Positions 10,550 to 21,765 are shown, counted from the first letter of the stretch. The stretch: 64,000 bases of DNA from Neisseria subflava (GCF_003044935.1 NZ_POXP01000002.1:409692-473691); one strand, 5' to 3'. Made by a program: numbers and translations. Notes: generated by a model from the sequence alone, not told the origin.

Positions 10550-12319
10550 TCAATCGCCCATGACCTTGCCTTCACGGCGCGGGTCGGCGCCACCGAGCAA
10601 ACCGTCTTTGCCGATCACAATGCCTTGCACGCCGGAATTCAAATCGCGGATTTGGACTTTGTAGCCCAGTTTTTCCAACGCAGCCGCTTTATCCGCAGCC
10701 GCTGTTTTATCCTCGATTTCATACTGGCTGCCGCGATTGAGCATATTCGGCAGTGAAATTGCCGTCTGAATGTCCATACCCCAATCGATATGCGCCACCA
10801 GTGTTTTAGCAATGAAACCGATAATGCGGCTGCCGCCCGGCGAACCAACCGCCATATAAGGTTTTCCGTCTTTCATCACAATGGTCGGCGCCATCGAAGA
10901 ACGCGGACGTTTGCCGCCTGCCACGCTGTTTGCCACCGTTTTACCGTCCGCGCCGACAGGGTTGAAGGCAAAATCGGTTAATTCGTTGTTGAGCAGATAG
11001 CCGTTTGCCATCAGCCCCGAACCGAACGCGTTTTCAATCGAAGTCGTCATCGATACAACGTTACCGTCTTTATCCACAACCACCAAATGGCTGGTGGACG
11101 GCAGCTCGACCGCCATGCCTTGCGCGTATACCTTGCCGAACTTGCCTGCCTGAACAGTTTCCAATGCCTTGTCGGATTGGCGGATTTCTTTAGCACGCGG
11201 TTTCAAATAAGCCTGAGAAATCATGGCACGGGTCGGAACATTCACAAACGCAGGATCGCCGACATAATAATCACGGTCGGCAAAAGCAATCCGCGACGCA
11301 TCGCCTATCCAGCGCCAACTGTGGATATTTTCCACACCCAACGCCTTCATATCCTGATTCTGCAATACACCCAAAATCTGCCCCAAAGCAATCGCGCCCG
11401 AACTTGGTGCGCCCATACCGCAAACTTCATATTCACGATACGGCGCGCAAACCGGTTCACGCTCGATAACGCGGTAGTTTTTCAAATCCGCCATGCTGAT
11501 TTTGCCAGGATTATCCACAGCACCGGTAACGGCACGAACAATATTCTGCGCCTGCATTCCCTGATAAAACGGCGCACTGCCTTTTTCCGCCAACAGGCGC
11601 ACAGAACGCGCAAATTCAGGATTTTTCAAAACCGTTCCCGTAGCCAAAGGTTTGCCGTCGGGTAAGAAATAGGCAGCAGTTTGCGGATAACGTTGCAAGG
11701 GTTCCAAATTTTGTTCGATGGATTTCGCCATACGCGGAGAAACAGCAAAACCCTGTTCCGCCAAAGTAATCGGTTTTTCAAACAAACTTGCCCACGGCAA
11801 TTTTCCGTAACGCTTGTGGACATCTTCGAGCAGCTTCGGAATCCCCGGCACACCGACCGAACGGCCGCCGACCACAGCTTTCATAAAGCCCATCGGTTTG
11901 CCGTTTTCGTCCAAGAAAAGCCCCGGCGTTGCCGCTTTCGGCGCCGTTTCTCGGGCATCAAACGTTGTCAGCTTTTTCGCCTTATTGTCCCAATACACCA
12001 AAAACGCGCCGCCGCCCAATCCGGAAGACTGCGGCTCAACCAGTCCCAAAGTTGTCTGCATGGCAACCATCGCATCTATCGCACTGCCGCCGCGCTTCAA
12101 AATTTCATAACCGGCTTCAGTTGCCAGCGGATTGGCAGACGCCGCCATATAATGTTTGGCGCGGATTAATTTCTGCTCCGTCAGCCCCGTCCCTTGCTCC
12201 GGCGCATGGTTATCCATAGATACGGAGGGCAGGGAAACTTGAGGCTTTTGAACTGGCTGTTGCGCACAAGCGGCCAAAATCAAAACGGATAACAGGTTAA
12301 TACTAAAAGAAAACTTCAT
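10550..12319 (-). CDS. ggt: Gamma-glutamyltransferase (lipoprotein form)
   Basis: About 589 residues when started at 12319, the ATG with an AAGGG site 7 bases upstream; an ATG at 12325 is too close to that site. The N terminus MKFSFSINLLSVLILAAC is a lipoprotein signal with an LAAC lipobox. The Ntn-hydrolase autoprocesses before the catalytic threonine in ELPSTSHLVVVDKDGNVVSM. Other family blocks are GRSVGVPGIP, PSSGAIALGQ and GGKRPRSSMAPTIV. GGT hydrolyses or transfers gamma-glutamyl groups of glutathione and supports cysteine and glutamate use; the meningococcal enzyme is reported as membrane-associated. Two exact DnaA boxes lie inside the gene (11070 and 11511). Confidence 0.93.
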   Translation of the reverse strand: MKFSFSINLLSVLILAACAQQPVQKPQVSLPSVSMDNHAPEQGTGLTEQKLIRAKHYMAASANPLATEAGYEILKRGGSAIDAMVAMQTTLGLVEPQSSGLGGGAFLVYWDNKAKKLTTFDARETAPKAATPGLFLDENGKPMGFMKAVVGGRSVGVPGIPKLLEDVHKRYGKLPWASLFEKPITLAEQGFAVSPRMAKSIEQNLEPLQRYPQTAAYFLPDGKPLATGTVLKNPEFARSVRLLAEKGSAPFYQGMQAQNIVRAVTGAVDNPGKISMADLKNYRVIEREPVCAPYREYEVCGMGAPSSGAIALGQILGVLQNQDMKALGVENIHSWRWIGDASRIAFADRDYYVGDPAFVNVPTRAMISQAYLKPRAKEIRQSDKALETVQAGKFGKVYAQGMAVELPSTSHLVVVDKDGNVVSMTTSIENAFGSGLMANGYLLNNELTDFAFNPVGADGKTVANSVAGGKRPRSSMAPTIVMKDGKPYMAVGSPGGSRIIGFIAKTLVAHIDWGMDIQTAISLPNMLNRGSQYEIEDKTAAADKAAALEKLGYKVQIRDLNSGVQGIVIGKDGLLGGADPRREGKVMGD

Positions 12320-12801
12320 ATGCATACCCTTATTGACATATTTTCAGACGGCCTTTTCCCAGCTTAAACAAAAGGAAATATGAAAATAGCTTGAAATAAA
12401 AAACTATTTGACTATTTCTCCAGTCAATCAGTTCCAATTGGAGAAGTATAAAACAAGCTAAGATTGTGCACAGGCAAAAAGTTACCCACAGAATGGAGCA
12501 GCAGAAAAAATTTATCCACACCTACAAACAAGGCCGACCATACTTTATCCTCATCAAAAAATATCAGCTAAGTATTTGAAAAATTTTTATAATCAAAGTT
12601 ATCAACAAGCTGTGGCAGCACTCAATATCATCTTCTATTTATTATTTAAAATCTAATTTATAGTTTGTTTTCCCAAAGGTAAAGGCCGTCTGAAACGTAA
12701 AGGCATCTTTTCAAAAAATTAGATAGTTAAGGATTGTTAAATCTCTGTAAATCAGATAGAGTTACGGTTGATAAATTAAATTAATAATGGAGCTTCCATC
12801 A
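12320..12801. other. ggt-gnd intergenic region with DnaA boxes
   Basis: About 480 bases between divergent genes. It holds a DUS at about 12344-12355, one exact DnaA box (TTATCCACA, 12512-12520), one-mismatch boxes at about 12482-12490 (TTACCCACA) and 12600-12608 (TTATCAACA), another DUS near 12682, and the promoters of ggt and gnd. I see no gene. It is a secondary candidate for DnaA binding or titration. Confidence 0.55.
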
Positions 12802-14250
<1,449 letters not shown>

Positions 14251-14265
14251 TTTGCCCGGGCAAAC

Positions 14266-14299
14266 AAAAGGCCGTCTGAGTATTTCAGACGGCCTTTTT
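14266..14299. terminator. gnd terminator
   Basis: AAAAGGCCGTCTGAG and TTTCAGACGGCCTTTTT form the stem and T-run; one arm ends GAG rather than GAA. An exact DnaA box follows at 14306-14314. Confidence 0.8.
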
Positions 14300-14379
14300 A
14301 TAGGGTTATCCACAATGAAGAATGAAATGATTTAATCTACTTGATAGATAACTTTATGAAATAAATAAAGATAAATAAA

Positions 14380-14407
14380 GGCCGTCTGAATATTTCAGAC
14401 GGCCTTT
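14380..14407. terminator. DUS hairpin before the hydroxyacid dehydrogenase end
   Basis: AAGGCCGTCTGAA and TTCAGACGGCCTT form a tight hairpin serving the leftward gene. It is the second DUS hairpin within about 140 bases. Confidence 0.75.
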
Positions 14408-14445
14408 AAAATTGTTCACAACCTTATCAACAGGTTTTCCATAGA

Positions 14446-15396
14446 TTAAACCAGATTTTGCGGATTGCCGGCCACGAAGCGGTTGATGTTATCCAAAAGG
14501 ATGTCAAACAGGCGGTTTGCGGCTTCTTGGCTTGCCCATGCAATGTGTGGCGTGACGATGAGGTTGGGCAGTCGGGCTTTCAGCAGAGGGTTGCCGTCGC
14601 GCGGCGGCTCTTGTGTCAACACGTCAAAACCTGCACCGCCGATTTGGCCGTATTTCAACGCCGCAACCAAAGCGGCTTCATCGACCAAGCCGCCGCGACC
14701 GCAGTTGATGAGGATGGCGCGGGGTTTCATTTGTTGCAATTCGGCTTCGCCTATCATGTTTGCCGTTTGCGGCGTAAGCGGGCAATTAAGCGACACGACA
14801 TCGGCAGAGCGGATGGCTTCGTCAAAGGAAACATAGCCGTCGCGGACGCTTTGGGCATTTTTATGTTCGGCGAACACGACATTCATTTTGAAAGCCTGAG
14901 CATAAGTTGCCAGCGTTTTACCGATATTGCCGCGACCGAAAATCGCCAGCGTTTTACCGTTTAAATCGCGCATCGGGGCGCCGAGATGGCAGAAAAACGG
15001 CGAGTTTTCCCATAAGCCTGCAGCAACGTCGCGCTGGTAGGCAGGCAGGTTGCGCATCAGGGTAATCATCATCATAAACGCGTGTTCCGCCACGGATTCA
15101 TTGCCGTAAGCGCGAATATTGCACACTGCCGTGCCGTTTTGTTTGGCAGCCTCAACGTCCACATTGTTGACGCCTGTCGCGGTAACGGCAACCAGCTTGA
15201 GTTGTGGATTTTCGGCAAATGCTTGGGCGGAAATCACGACTTTGTTGGTAATCACAATGTCCGCACCGCGGATACGCTCCAGCGTTTCGTGCGCTTCGGT
15301 TGTGCCGTAGCTGCTCAATGTATGTGGAAAATCAAAATCAAACGGGCGGTTGACGAGAGTATCGCGGTCGAGGACGACAATATGGAGCGGGTTCAT
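14446..15396 (-). CDS. NAD-dependent D-2-hydroxyacid dehydrogenase
   Basis: A 316-residue enzyme of the formate/glycerate dehydrogenase superfamily. The NAD-binding domain begins with LAIFGRGNIGKTLATYAQAF near 149-168. The catalytic Arg is in INCGRGGLVDEAALVAAL, the Glu in the QEPP segment and the His in IVTPHIAWASQEA. It is probably a glycerate dehydrogenase/hydroxypyruvate reductase (HprA-like), but close relatives reduce other 2-ketoacids, so substrate and symbol are left open. It is cytosolic. Its start is divergent from the small DUF2061 gene. No serine biosynthesis neighbour is present to help decide. Confidence 0.85.
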   Translation of the reverse strand: MNPLHIVVLDRDTLVNRPFDFDFPHTLSSYGTTEAHETLERIRGADIVITNKVVISAQAFAENPQLKLVAVTATGVNNVDVEAAKQNGTAVCNIRAYGNESVAEHAFMMMITLMRNLPAYQRDVAAGLWENSPFFCHLGAPMRDLNGKTLAIFGRGNIGKTLATYAQAFKMNVVFAEHKNAQSVRDGYVSFDEAIRSADVVSLNCPLTPQTANMIGEAELQQMKPRAILINCGRGGLVDEAALVAALKYGQIGGAGFDVLTQEPPRDGNPLLKARLPNLIVTPHIAWASQEAANRLFDILLDNINRFVAGNPQNLV

Positions 15397-15524
15397 AAAA
15401 TTCCTATCAAAAATAAAATATCGATTTATAAAATCTAAATTAGGATAAAGGATTTAAAATTTACGCGTTAGTTGATAATAATTATTATGTAGCGATTAAA
15501 ACATCAATGTATCAGGAAAACAGC

Positions 15525-15743
15525 ATGATTAAAACCATTACATTTGCTATTTTGCATTTCAGCGTCGCATTTAGTGTCGCCTATATTTTGACCGGCAGTA
15601 TCGGCGTTTCCAGCGCGGTGGCTTTGGTCGAACCCATCGTCAATACCGTCGTCTTTTATTTTCACGAAAAAGCGTGGAACCGCTACGAGAAAAACAAATC
15701 CGACAAGCAAAAATTGTGGGTACCTCTGCATCAGTGCGGCTAA
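15525..15743 (+). CDS. DUF2061 family small membrane protein
   Basis: A 72-residue protein, started at the second ATG (15525), which has AGGAAA upstream; an ATG six codons earlier is possible. Two hydrophobic helices (ITFAILHFSVAFSVAYILTG and VSSAVALVEPIVNTVVFYFHE) are followed by the basic tail KAWNRYEKNK, which is the DUF2061 pattern. It is an inner-membrane protein of unknown function. It is the last ordinary chromosomal gene before the AT-rich island. A single DUS follows at 15750. Confidence 0.8.
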   Translation: MIKTITFAILHFSVAFSVAYILTGSIGVSSAVALVEPIVNTVVFYFHEKAWNRYEKNKSDKQKLWVPLHQCG

Positions 15744-16369
15744 AGTTTCAGACGGCCTTGAGTGTGTAAGCGGTTTATTGTTTCTTATTGGTTAATACAA
15801 CATCAATAAATGTGTATTTATCAACCAATATAAAATCAATACAATGCATTTCATCGGTTAAACATAAACCTAAACATAGATAATATTCTGATTAAAAAAG
15901 GAAAGTATCATGAAAAACACTCCTGACCCTGATTATTGCAACTGCCGCCACCGCATCATTTGCTGACAGTCGTATGTCTGAATGGAACCATGCCAATGAC
16001 TCCGGCCAGATTCCAGGTTTGACTAAGGTTGAATACTACGATGCATGTGATCCGCGTAAAGACGATGACTGCGTGAAATTTACCGTTCCGGCTACCGGCG
16101 TGTGAGAAATTACAGATATCGGTTATAACGATACACATGCCCGTTTGCTGTAAGACAGCAATTAATTAACGATATCCCCTATTTATTCTCTCCCAAAGCA
16201 AAAGGCCGTCTGAAATTTATAATAAAGTTTCAGATGGCTTTAAGATTTACTGATCCGGAAAAATAATTCTTTCATTACAACTACTAAAATCTGTTTATAA
16301 AAAGATTTTAGGGAAGATGAAAATAATTTTGTGTAGAAAGAAAGTAAATCACGGTTTCAATACAATTGA
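15744..16369. other. Gene-poor left part of the accessory island
   Basis: This stretch holds a DUS at 15748-15757, a small dyad ATTGGTT/AACCAAT (15787-15829), the remains of a small exported protein gene (15910-16153), and a decayed DUS pair at 16203-16240 whose right arm reads TTCAGATGGC. I see no intact gene. The base composition becomes AT-rich from here to about 19,020. Confidence 0.6.
15910..16153 (+). pseudogene. Broken small exported protein gene
   Basis: ATG at 15910 has an AAAAGGAAAG ribosome site. Dropping one C near 15921-15925 gives MKNTLTLIIATAATASFADS, a convincing signal peptide, followed by SRMSEWNHANDSGQIPGL, VEYYDACDPRKDDDCVKF and TVPATGV. An in-frame TGA (GTG TGA GAA, probably from CGA) interrupts the frame before EITDIGYNDTHARLL and the final stop at 16151. 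The original protein would be about 80 residues with two cysteines, likely periplasmic. I do not recognise the family. Two separate lesions (a frameshift and a nonsense codon) argue for real decay rather than a reading error. Confidence 0.7.
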
Positions 16370-18953
16370 TTATTTTTGATCAATATATTTTTGCATTAAT
16401 TTTCCCAATTCAGAAGCTGGGTTATTAATATGAATATATAGTGTATCAATTGGTCGAGTAAGTACCATTAATACCCAAGTTGCTGCATATTTTTGTTTGC
16501 GCTCTTCTTCTGTAAAATATAAATCATCACTTAGATAACTTGCTGCTGTTTCTTCTTGTTTTTTACGGTCAAAGAATAAATCAAGATCAAGACAGACAAC
16601 AGACCATGCTTCTAAACCTCTACAAGATTCATAAAAAATACCTCGATAAGTATCTGCAGATGGAAATTCCTCAACATGAAAACTATCTTCCTGGATATTA
16701 TTTTCGTGAATTTGTTGATTTTTTTTCTCCTGATTATGTAAAAATAAATTCTCTTCAGGAATACCGACTAGTTGGGACAAATTTGAGATCTTATCTTTTG
16801 TTGATTCAGATTCTAGTACATTATTATTACTATCAATTTGAATATCTTCAACTTTTTTTCCTTCTTCGAATAAACATTTAGAATCTGACTCCATTAAGAA
16901 TAGAATACTTTCGTAATTTGAAAGTTCGTTATCTATACCTATTTTTTTTAGTGTATCTACTGTACTTTTAAGTTTAGTATGTATAGGGTCATTCATCTCA
17001 ATGAGGACTGTACCTTTATCCTCGTTAGACCGAATAGCACTTAAATCAAGGTTGATTTGGAATTCATTAGCAATAAAATTACAGAAATCAACAATATTCT
17101 GTTTCATTCTAAAGGTACGATTACGTTTTTGAATCTCAATTACGTTATGAACAACTCTTTTTTCAGTATCTAGGTATTTCCAGTTACATTCTTCACTATG
17201 GCGGATAAGCTGTTCTTTACCTCCTGTACATACTACAATATTTTTCTTTCCCCAAAGTAAAAGAAAAAGATCACGCTCAAGAGGATGACAATCTTGTCCT
17301 TCATCAATAAATAAAATTTTTCCCTGCCCACGAACACTTCCTAAAGAACGATTTACAAGTTTAGTAAAATCTTCCGGTGTCTGTTTATATTTGTTTTTCG
17401 CTTCTTTTAGGGCAAGAAGTTCCTCCCATCTTTTTTCAGTGAGAGAATTTATTTTTAGTTTATAAAATAATTCTCTTGGATTTTGAATTGCAAGAATGAG
17501 ATAACGTAAAACTTGATAATAATCTACTAAAAATACCTCACGATTTATTTTATTTTCAATTTTTATTTTATTTGCATAAACATGTTTTTCTAAATCTTCT
17601 AATGAAGGGTTTTTAGATTTTCCTATCCATCTTAAGAAAAACTCCCTTGTACCTTTATCCCATGAACTATCAGGAGTATTGACTATAGGTTTTTTAGAAA
17701 TGTACTCTACTACTTTGTTTTTTCTTTCATCTTGAATTTCTAAAAGTTCTTTAATTCTTTCTGTATTCATTATTCTTAATATTAATAAACTCATTGTTCT
17801 TTGATAAATAAATTTATGTATTGTTTTTACTGCAGTTTTTGTCCCACTTTGATAGTGATTAGTTATTGTTCTAACATCGTTTGCTAATAATTTATTATAA
17901 GTTAAATAGTAACCACTTCTTGCCCCATAAGCTGTTTTTTCTTTTGCATTTTCATAGGATTTTTTGATTAATGACAGCATTTCAAATGTTTTACCAGAAC
18001 CAGCCTTGCCACTAATGATGATAAGATTCTTATTAAGTTCTTTTTCTGCCCGAATTCTTTCTGGTAATATAGTTATTTTTTGTTTTTTATTGTCTAACCC
18101 AAAAACAAAATCAAAGATGTTATTATTTTCTTGAGGAATATTTCCTTGTTCAGAAAGATATTTTTCATATATTTTTAAATCTTCTGCATATTGTTTATTT
18201 AGACGATCAATTTTTTTCTTAGTTAATAATCCAATCTTATTATCATTTTCTAATTGTTTTTTTAATAAGTTAATATGATCATCAATAATCATATAGGCCT
18301 TATGATTATCTTTTTCAATAGACCAGTGTGCATTAGAGGTAAATCGGTTTGTTTTTTCAGGAGGATTATTTCTTAGATAATAGATGAGTTCATTAAATCC
18401 AAATCTTGGAGCATAAATAAAATTAGGTCGAGTGAAATCATAGTATTTATTATTATGGCTTAGTGTCCAAATAATTGGATGTGGTGTAATTTTAAATTTA
18501 ATAGGATTGTCTTTAAAAGACAGATCAAGTTGGCAATCTTTCCAAATAGATTCTAAATAATGCTTTGTTTTATTTGATAATTCATTAATATATATACCAA
18601 TATTTTCTTCATATTTATCAGTATAAATATAATTAATTTTTCCTTTAGGTTCAGGTGCTATAATATCTTCAAGATAATCAATAAATTTAATTGGTATAAT
18701 AAGATTATTGAAATACAATATTTTATTATCTTCCTTGGATTTTATAGTGTAATAACTATTAGTTTTATTTTCAATAGCAATAAGTAGGAGTAAATCAATA
18801 TCAGTTTCTACTAATCCTTTGATTTTAGGATTATTTATAAAAAATACTTTAACGTTTTGGTTGAATTTTATTTCTTTTTTTTAGTTCTTCTTCAAAGCGG
18901 GTAATATCAACTAAATAATGTAAAGCATTATGAGAATAAATTTCTATGGTCAT
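16370..18953 (-). CDS. Nuclease-like/SF1 helicase fusion, frame broken at an A8 tract
   Basis: Two reading frames make one gene. ATG at 18953 has a strong TTAGGAGT site 8 bases away, but this frame stops after 34 codons. The downstream frame runs 782 codons from about 18718, beginning only at a weak TTG. Removing one A from the eight-A tract (T8 on the plus strand, 18875-18882) joins them into 860 residues. The restored N terminus has VETDIDLLLLIAIENK with Asp51/Asp53, Glu61 and Lys63, like a PD-(D/E)xK or NERD nuclease core. The helicase part shows Walker A GKAGSGKT (about 315-322), motif II DEGQD (about 550), motif III-like GGKEQ, KRNRTFR, a motif V-like ESCRGLEAWSVVCLDLD and motif VI MVLTRPIDTL. 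This is the UvrD-like SF1A order. The gene is AT-rich, has no DUS, and stands alone between housekeeping genes. A defence role is inferred from architecture, not shown. Confidence 0.75.
18875..18882. repeat. A8 homopolymer at the frameshift of the helicase gene
   Basis: Eight T on the plus strand (eight A in the mRNA) within codons 25-28 of the first frame. With seven the 860-codon frame is continuous; with eight, as read here, or nine, translation stops. It is a candidate slipped-strand switch or a transcriptional slippage site. Confidence 0.7.
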
Positions 18954-18985
18954 AGTAGGCACTCCTAAGTAGATTACTTATAAAC

Positions 18986-18991
18986 ATTATA
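18986..18991 (-). promoter_or_regulatory. Probable -10 box of the helicase gene
   Basis: TATAAT on the minus strand, 33-38 bases before the ATG at 18953. No good -35 box is visible at 16-18 bases, so strength is uncertain. Confidence 0.4.
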
Positions 18992-19090
18992 TCTTATAAT
19001 CTATGCTAATTACATTTAATTTAACAAGGGCTTCATGAAGGTAAAAATGCTAAAATACGCTATTCTTGCAAACCTATTCAGACGGCCTCA

Positions 19091-21241
19091 ATGCTCACCG
19101 ATTTAGAAAAAAACGCCATCCGCGACCATTACCAAAACATCGGCAAAAACCTGCCCGGTTTCCGTCCGCGCGCTTCGCAGCGGGAAATGATTGCGGCTAT
19201 TGCCAACGCTTTTTCGCGGACGTTGACGCGTGAAGAAGGCGAAGAAGCGCCCAAACGCGAGGGCGAAAGCATTGCCGTGATAGAAGGGCCGACCGGAGTG
19301 GGTAAATCGTTGGCCTACCTTTTGGCCGGTGGAATCATGGCGCAAACGCGCGGCAAACGGCTGATTGTCAGCAGTGCGACGGTGGCCTTGCAGGAGCAGT
19401 TGGTCGACCGCGATTTGCCGTTTCTGGTCGAAAAAAGCGGTTTGGAGCTGACCTTTGCGCTTGCCAAAGGGCGCGGCCGTTATCTTTGCCCTTACAAACT
19501 CTATCAACTGACACAAAACAACGCCCAGCAAAACCTGCTTGGTTTTGAAGCACCGGAAGTGTTGTGGGACAGCAAACCCAAGCCGGAAGAATTGAACCTG
19601 CTGCGCGACATTGCCGATGAATTTTCCGCCCGCCGCTTTAATGGCGACCGCGACACTTGGCCGGAAAAAATCGATGACGCGATTTGGCTCAAAGTGACCA
19701 ACGACCGCCACGGCTGCCTGAAATCCGCCTGTCCTAACCGTTCGGAATGCCCGTTTTACCTGGCACGCGATGTTTTGGAAACCGTCGATGTCGTCGTTGC
19801 CAACCACGATCTTCTGCTTGCCGACATCAGCATGGGCAGCGGCGTGATTCTGCCTGCGCCCGAAAACAGTTTCTATTGCATAGACGAAGCGCACCACCTG
19901 CCCAAAAAGGCCCTCAGCCGTTTTGCCGCCGAACATTCATGGAATATTGCCGTTTGGACGCTGGAAAAACTGCCGCAGCTGACCGGCAAAATTGCCGCGC
20001 TGACCGATAAAGCCGAACTTGCCAACCTTGCCGACGAAGCTGCCACATCCTTGCTCGACAGCCTGCACGAATGGCAGTTTCACTTGGCGGAAGAGCCGTC
20101 TTTAAGTCTGGGGTCGTCTGAAAACGACAGGCGGAAACACAACGAACCGACTTGGCTGTGGGAAGACGGCAAAATCCCCGAAGGCCTGGAAACCACAGTT
20201 TCCAATACGGCCATTGCTGCACGCAGCCTGCTCAAACACGTTGTCGGGCTGAATGATGCGCTTTCCGCCGCGCGCCGCGAAAAAGAGCAGGACAGCACGC
20301 TCCTCGACCGCCTGACCAGCGAGTTCGGCCTTTTTATCGCCCGTATCGAACAAATCAGCGCGGTTTGGGATTTACTCTCCACCGTTCCCATTGAAGGCGA
20401 AGAGCCGTTGGCGAAATGGATAACCCGCCGTGCCGACGACAAAAACGACTACATTTTCAACGCCAGCCCCATCAGCAGCGCATCCCACCTTGCCAACAGC
20501 CTGTGGCGGCGTGCGGCAGGCGCGGTACTGACTTCGGCCACCCTGCAATCGCTCGGCAGCTTCAACCTGATTTTGCGTCAAACCGGCCTATTATGGCTGC
20601 CCGAAACCACCACGCTTGCATTGGAAAGTCCGTTTAATTTCGATACGCAAGGCGAGCTGTATATTCCGCCGGTTCAAGCCAGCCCCAAAGACCCTGATGC
20701 GCACACGGCCGCCATTGTCGAATGGTTGCCGAAGCTGGTTTCGCCGGTTGAAGCCATCGGTACGCTGGTGTTATTTTCCTCGCGCAAGCAAATGCAGGAT
20801 GTCGCCTTACGACTGCCTGACGAATACTTGCCGCTTCTGCTTGTACAAGGCGAGTTGCCCAAGGCTGTTCTTTTACAAAGGCACCATCAAGCTATTGCCG
20901 AAGGCAAAGCCAGCATTATTTTCGGCCTCGACAGTTTTGCCGAAGGCCTTGACCTGCCCGGCACGGCCTGCGTGCAAGTCATTATTGCCAAGCTGCCGTT
21001 TGCCATGCCGGACAATCCCATCGAGAAAACCCAAAACCGTTGGATTGAACAACGCGGTGGCAATCCCTTTATCGAAATCACCGTTCCCGAAGCCAGCATC
21101 AAACTGATCCAAGCCGTCGGCCGCCTTATCCGTACCGAACAGGATTACGGCCGCGTGACCATCCTCGATAACCGCGTCAAAACGCAACGCTACGGCCAAC
21201 AATTATTGGCCTGCCTGCCGCCGTTTAAGCGGATAGGGTAG
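19091..21241 (+). CDS. dinG: ATP-dependent DNA helicase DinG
   Basis: A 716-residue XPD-like SF2 helicase with an iron-sulfur cluster, which unwinds R-loops, D-loops and G-quadruplexes. Walker A is GPTGVGKS at 66-73. The cluster cysteines are GRYLCPYKL followed by CLKSACPNRSECPF. The DEAH box is IDEAHHLPK, and the C-terminal helicase motifs include FGLDSFAEGLDLPG and QAVGRLIRTEQDYG. The E. coli-type N terminus without an exonuclease domain is present. A DUS (TTCAGACGGCCT) ends just two bases before the ATG, leaving GGCC as the only weak ribosome site. It marks the return to normal chromosomal composition after the island. Confidence 0.94.
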   Translation: MLTDLEKNAIRDHYQNIGKNLPGFRPRASQREMIAAIANAFSRTLTREEGEEAPKREGESIAVIEGPTGVGKSLAYLLAGGIMAQTRGKRLIVSSATVALQEQLVDRDLPFLVEKSGLELTFALAKGRGRYLCPYKLYQLTQNNAQQNLLGFEAPEVLWDSKPKPEELNLLRDIADEFSARRFNGDRDTWPEKIDDAIWLKVTNDRHGCLKSACPNRSECPFYLARDVLETVDVVVANHDLLLADISMGSGVILPAPENSFYCIDEAHHLPKKALSRFAAEHSWNIAVWTLEKLPQLTGKIAALTDKAELANLADEAATSLLDSLHEWQFHLAEEPSLSLGSSENDRRKHNEPTWLWEDGKIPEGLETTVSNTAIAARSLLKHVVGLNDALSAARREKEQDSTLLDRLTSEFGLFIARIEQISAVWDLLSTVPIEGEEPLAKWITRRADDKNDYIFNASPISSASHLANSLWRRAAGAVLTSATLQSLGSFNLILRQTGLLWLPETTTLALESPFNFDTQGELYIPPVQASPKDPDAHTAAIVEWLPKLVSPVEAIGTLVLFSSRKQMQDVALRLPDEYLPLLLVQGELPKAVLLQRHHQAIAEGKASIIFGLDSFAEGLDLPGTACVQVIIAKLPFAMPDNPIEKTQNRWIEQRGGNPFIEITVPEASIKLIQAVGRLIRTEQDYGRVTILDNRVKTQRYGQQLLACLPPFKRIG

Positions 21242-21260
21242 TTGTGGATAATTCAAAGGC

Positions 21261-21300
21261 AAAGGCCGTCTGAAACCAAATGTTCAGACGGCCTTTTATT
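21261..21300. terminator. dinG DUS terminator
   Basis: AAAGGCCGTCTGAA and TTCAGACGGCCTTTT, between convergent dinG and the GNAT gene. An exact DnaA box (21243-21251) overlaps the space just after the dinG stop. Confidence 0.85.
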
Positions 21301-21309
21301 CTTTTCAAA

Positions 21310-21765
21310 CTATAAATCCAATTTCATGACGGATACGGTTTCCCCGTTGTGCCAAGTCTGTGTAATTTCTTTCCAGCCGAACTTTTCATATACAGCCTGC
21401 ACATCCGGCGTATAGAGAAACAGATGCGGCAAACCCAGTTCGTGTGCTTTATCCAGACAAAACGAAACCAGCTGCCTGCCTACGCCCAAACCGCGAAATT
21501 GCGGCAAAACGAACACATCGCCCAGCCAATATTCGTATTCGGGAAAACACGCCATATCAAACCGCTTTAAGGCCGCCGAACCCATCAGCCGCCCTTCGTT
21601 ATCCACAGCCGCAAACGCCAGCGGCAAGTCATCCCTATTAAGGCACTGCGCGTAATACGCATGGATTTTGTCCAAAGACGACCACGGCGCAAAATCGTGC
21701 CATTCCTCAAACAGCGCGAGGGCTAAAGGCTCGACAAATTCAGGCTTCAGACGGCATATGTTCAT
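21310..21765 (-). CDS. GNAT family N-acetyltransferase
   Basis: A 151-residue single-domain GNAT protein. The acetyl-CoA motif A is clear: YWLGDVFVLPQFRGLGVGRQLVSFCLDKA at about 82-110. Motif B follows (PHLFLYTPDVQAVYEKFGWKEI). The acceptor is unknown; such small GNATs modify amines, peptides or small molecules. It is cytosolic. The 3-prime neighbour is convergent dinG. The start at 21765 is overlapped by a DUS of the AT dialect (TTCAGACGGCAT on the plus strand, 21746-21757), unlike the AG dialect of most copies here. An exact DnaA box lies inside the gene (21599). Confidence 0.88.
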   Translation of the reverse strand: MNICRLKPEFVEPLALALFEEWHDFAPWSSLDKIHAYYAQCLNRDDLPLAFAAVDNEGRLMGSAALKRFDMACFPEYEYWLGDVFVLPQFRGLGVGRQLVSFCLDKAHELGLPHLFLYTPDVQAVYEKFGWKEITQTWHNGETVSVMKLDL

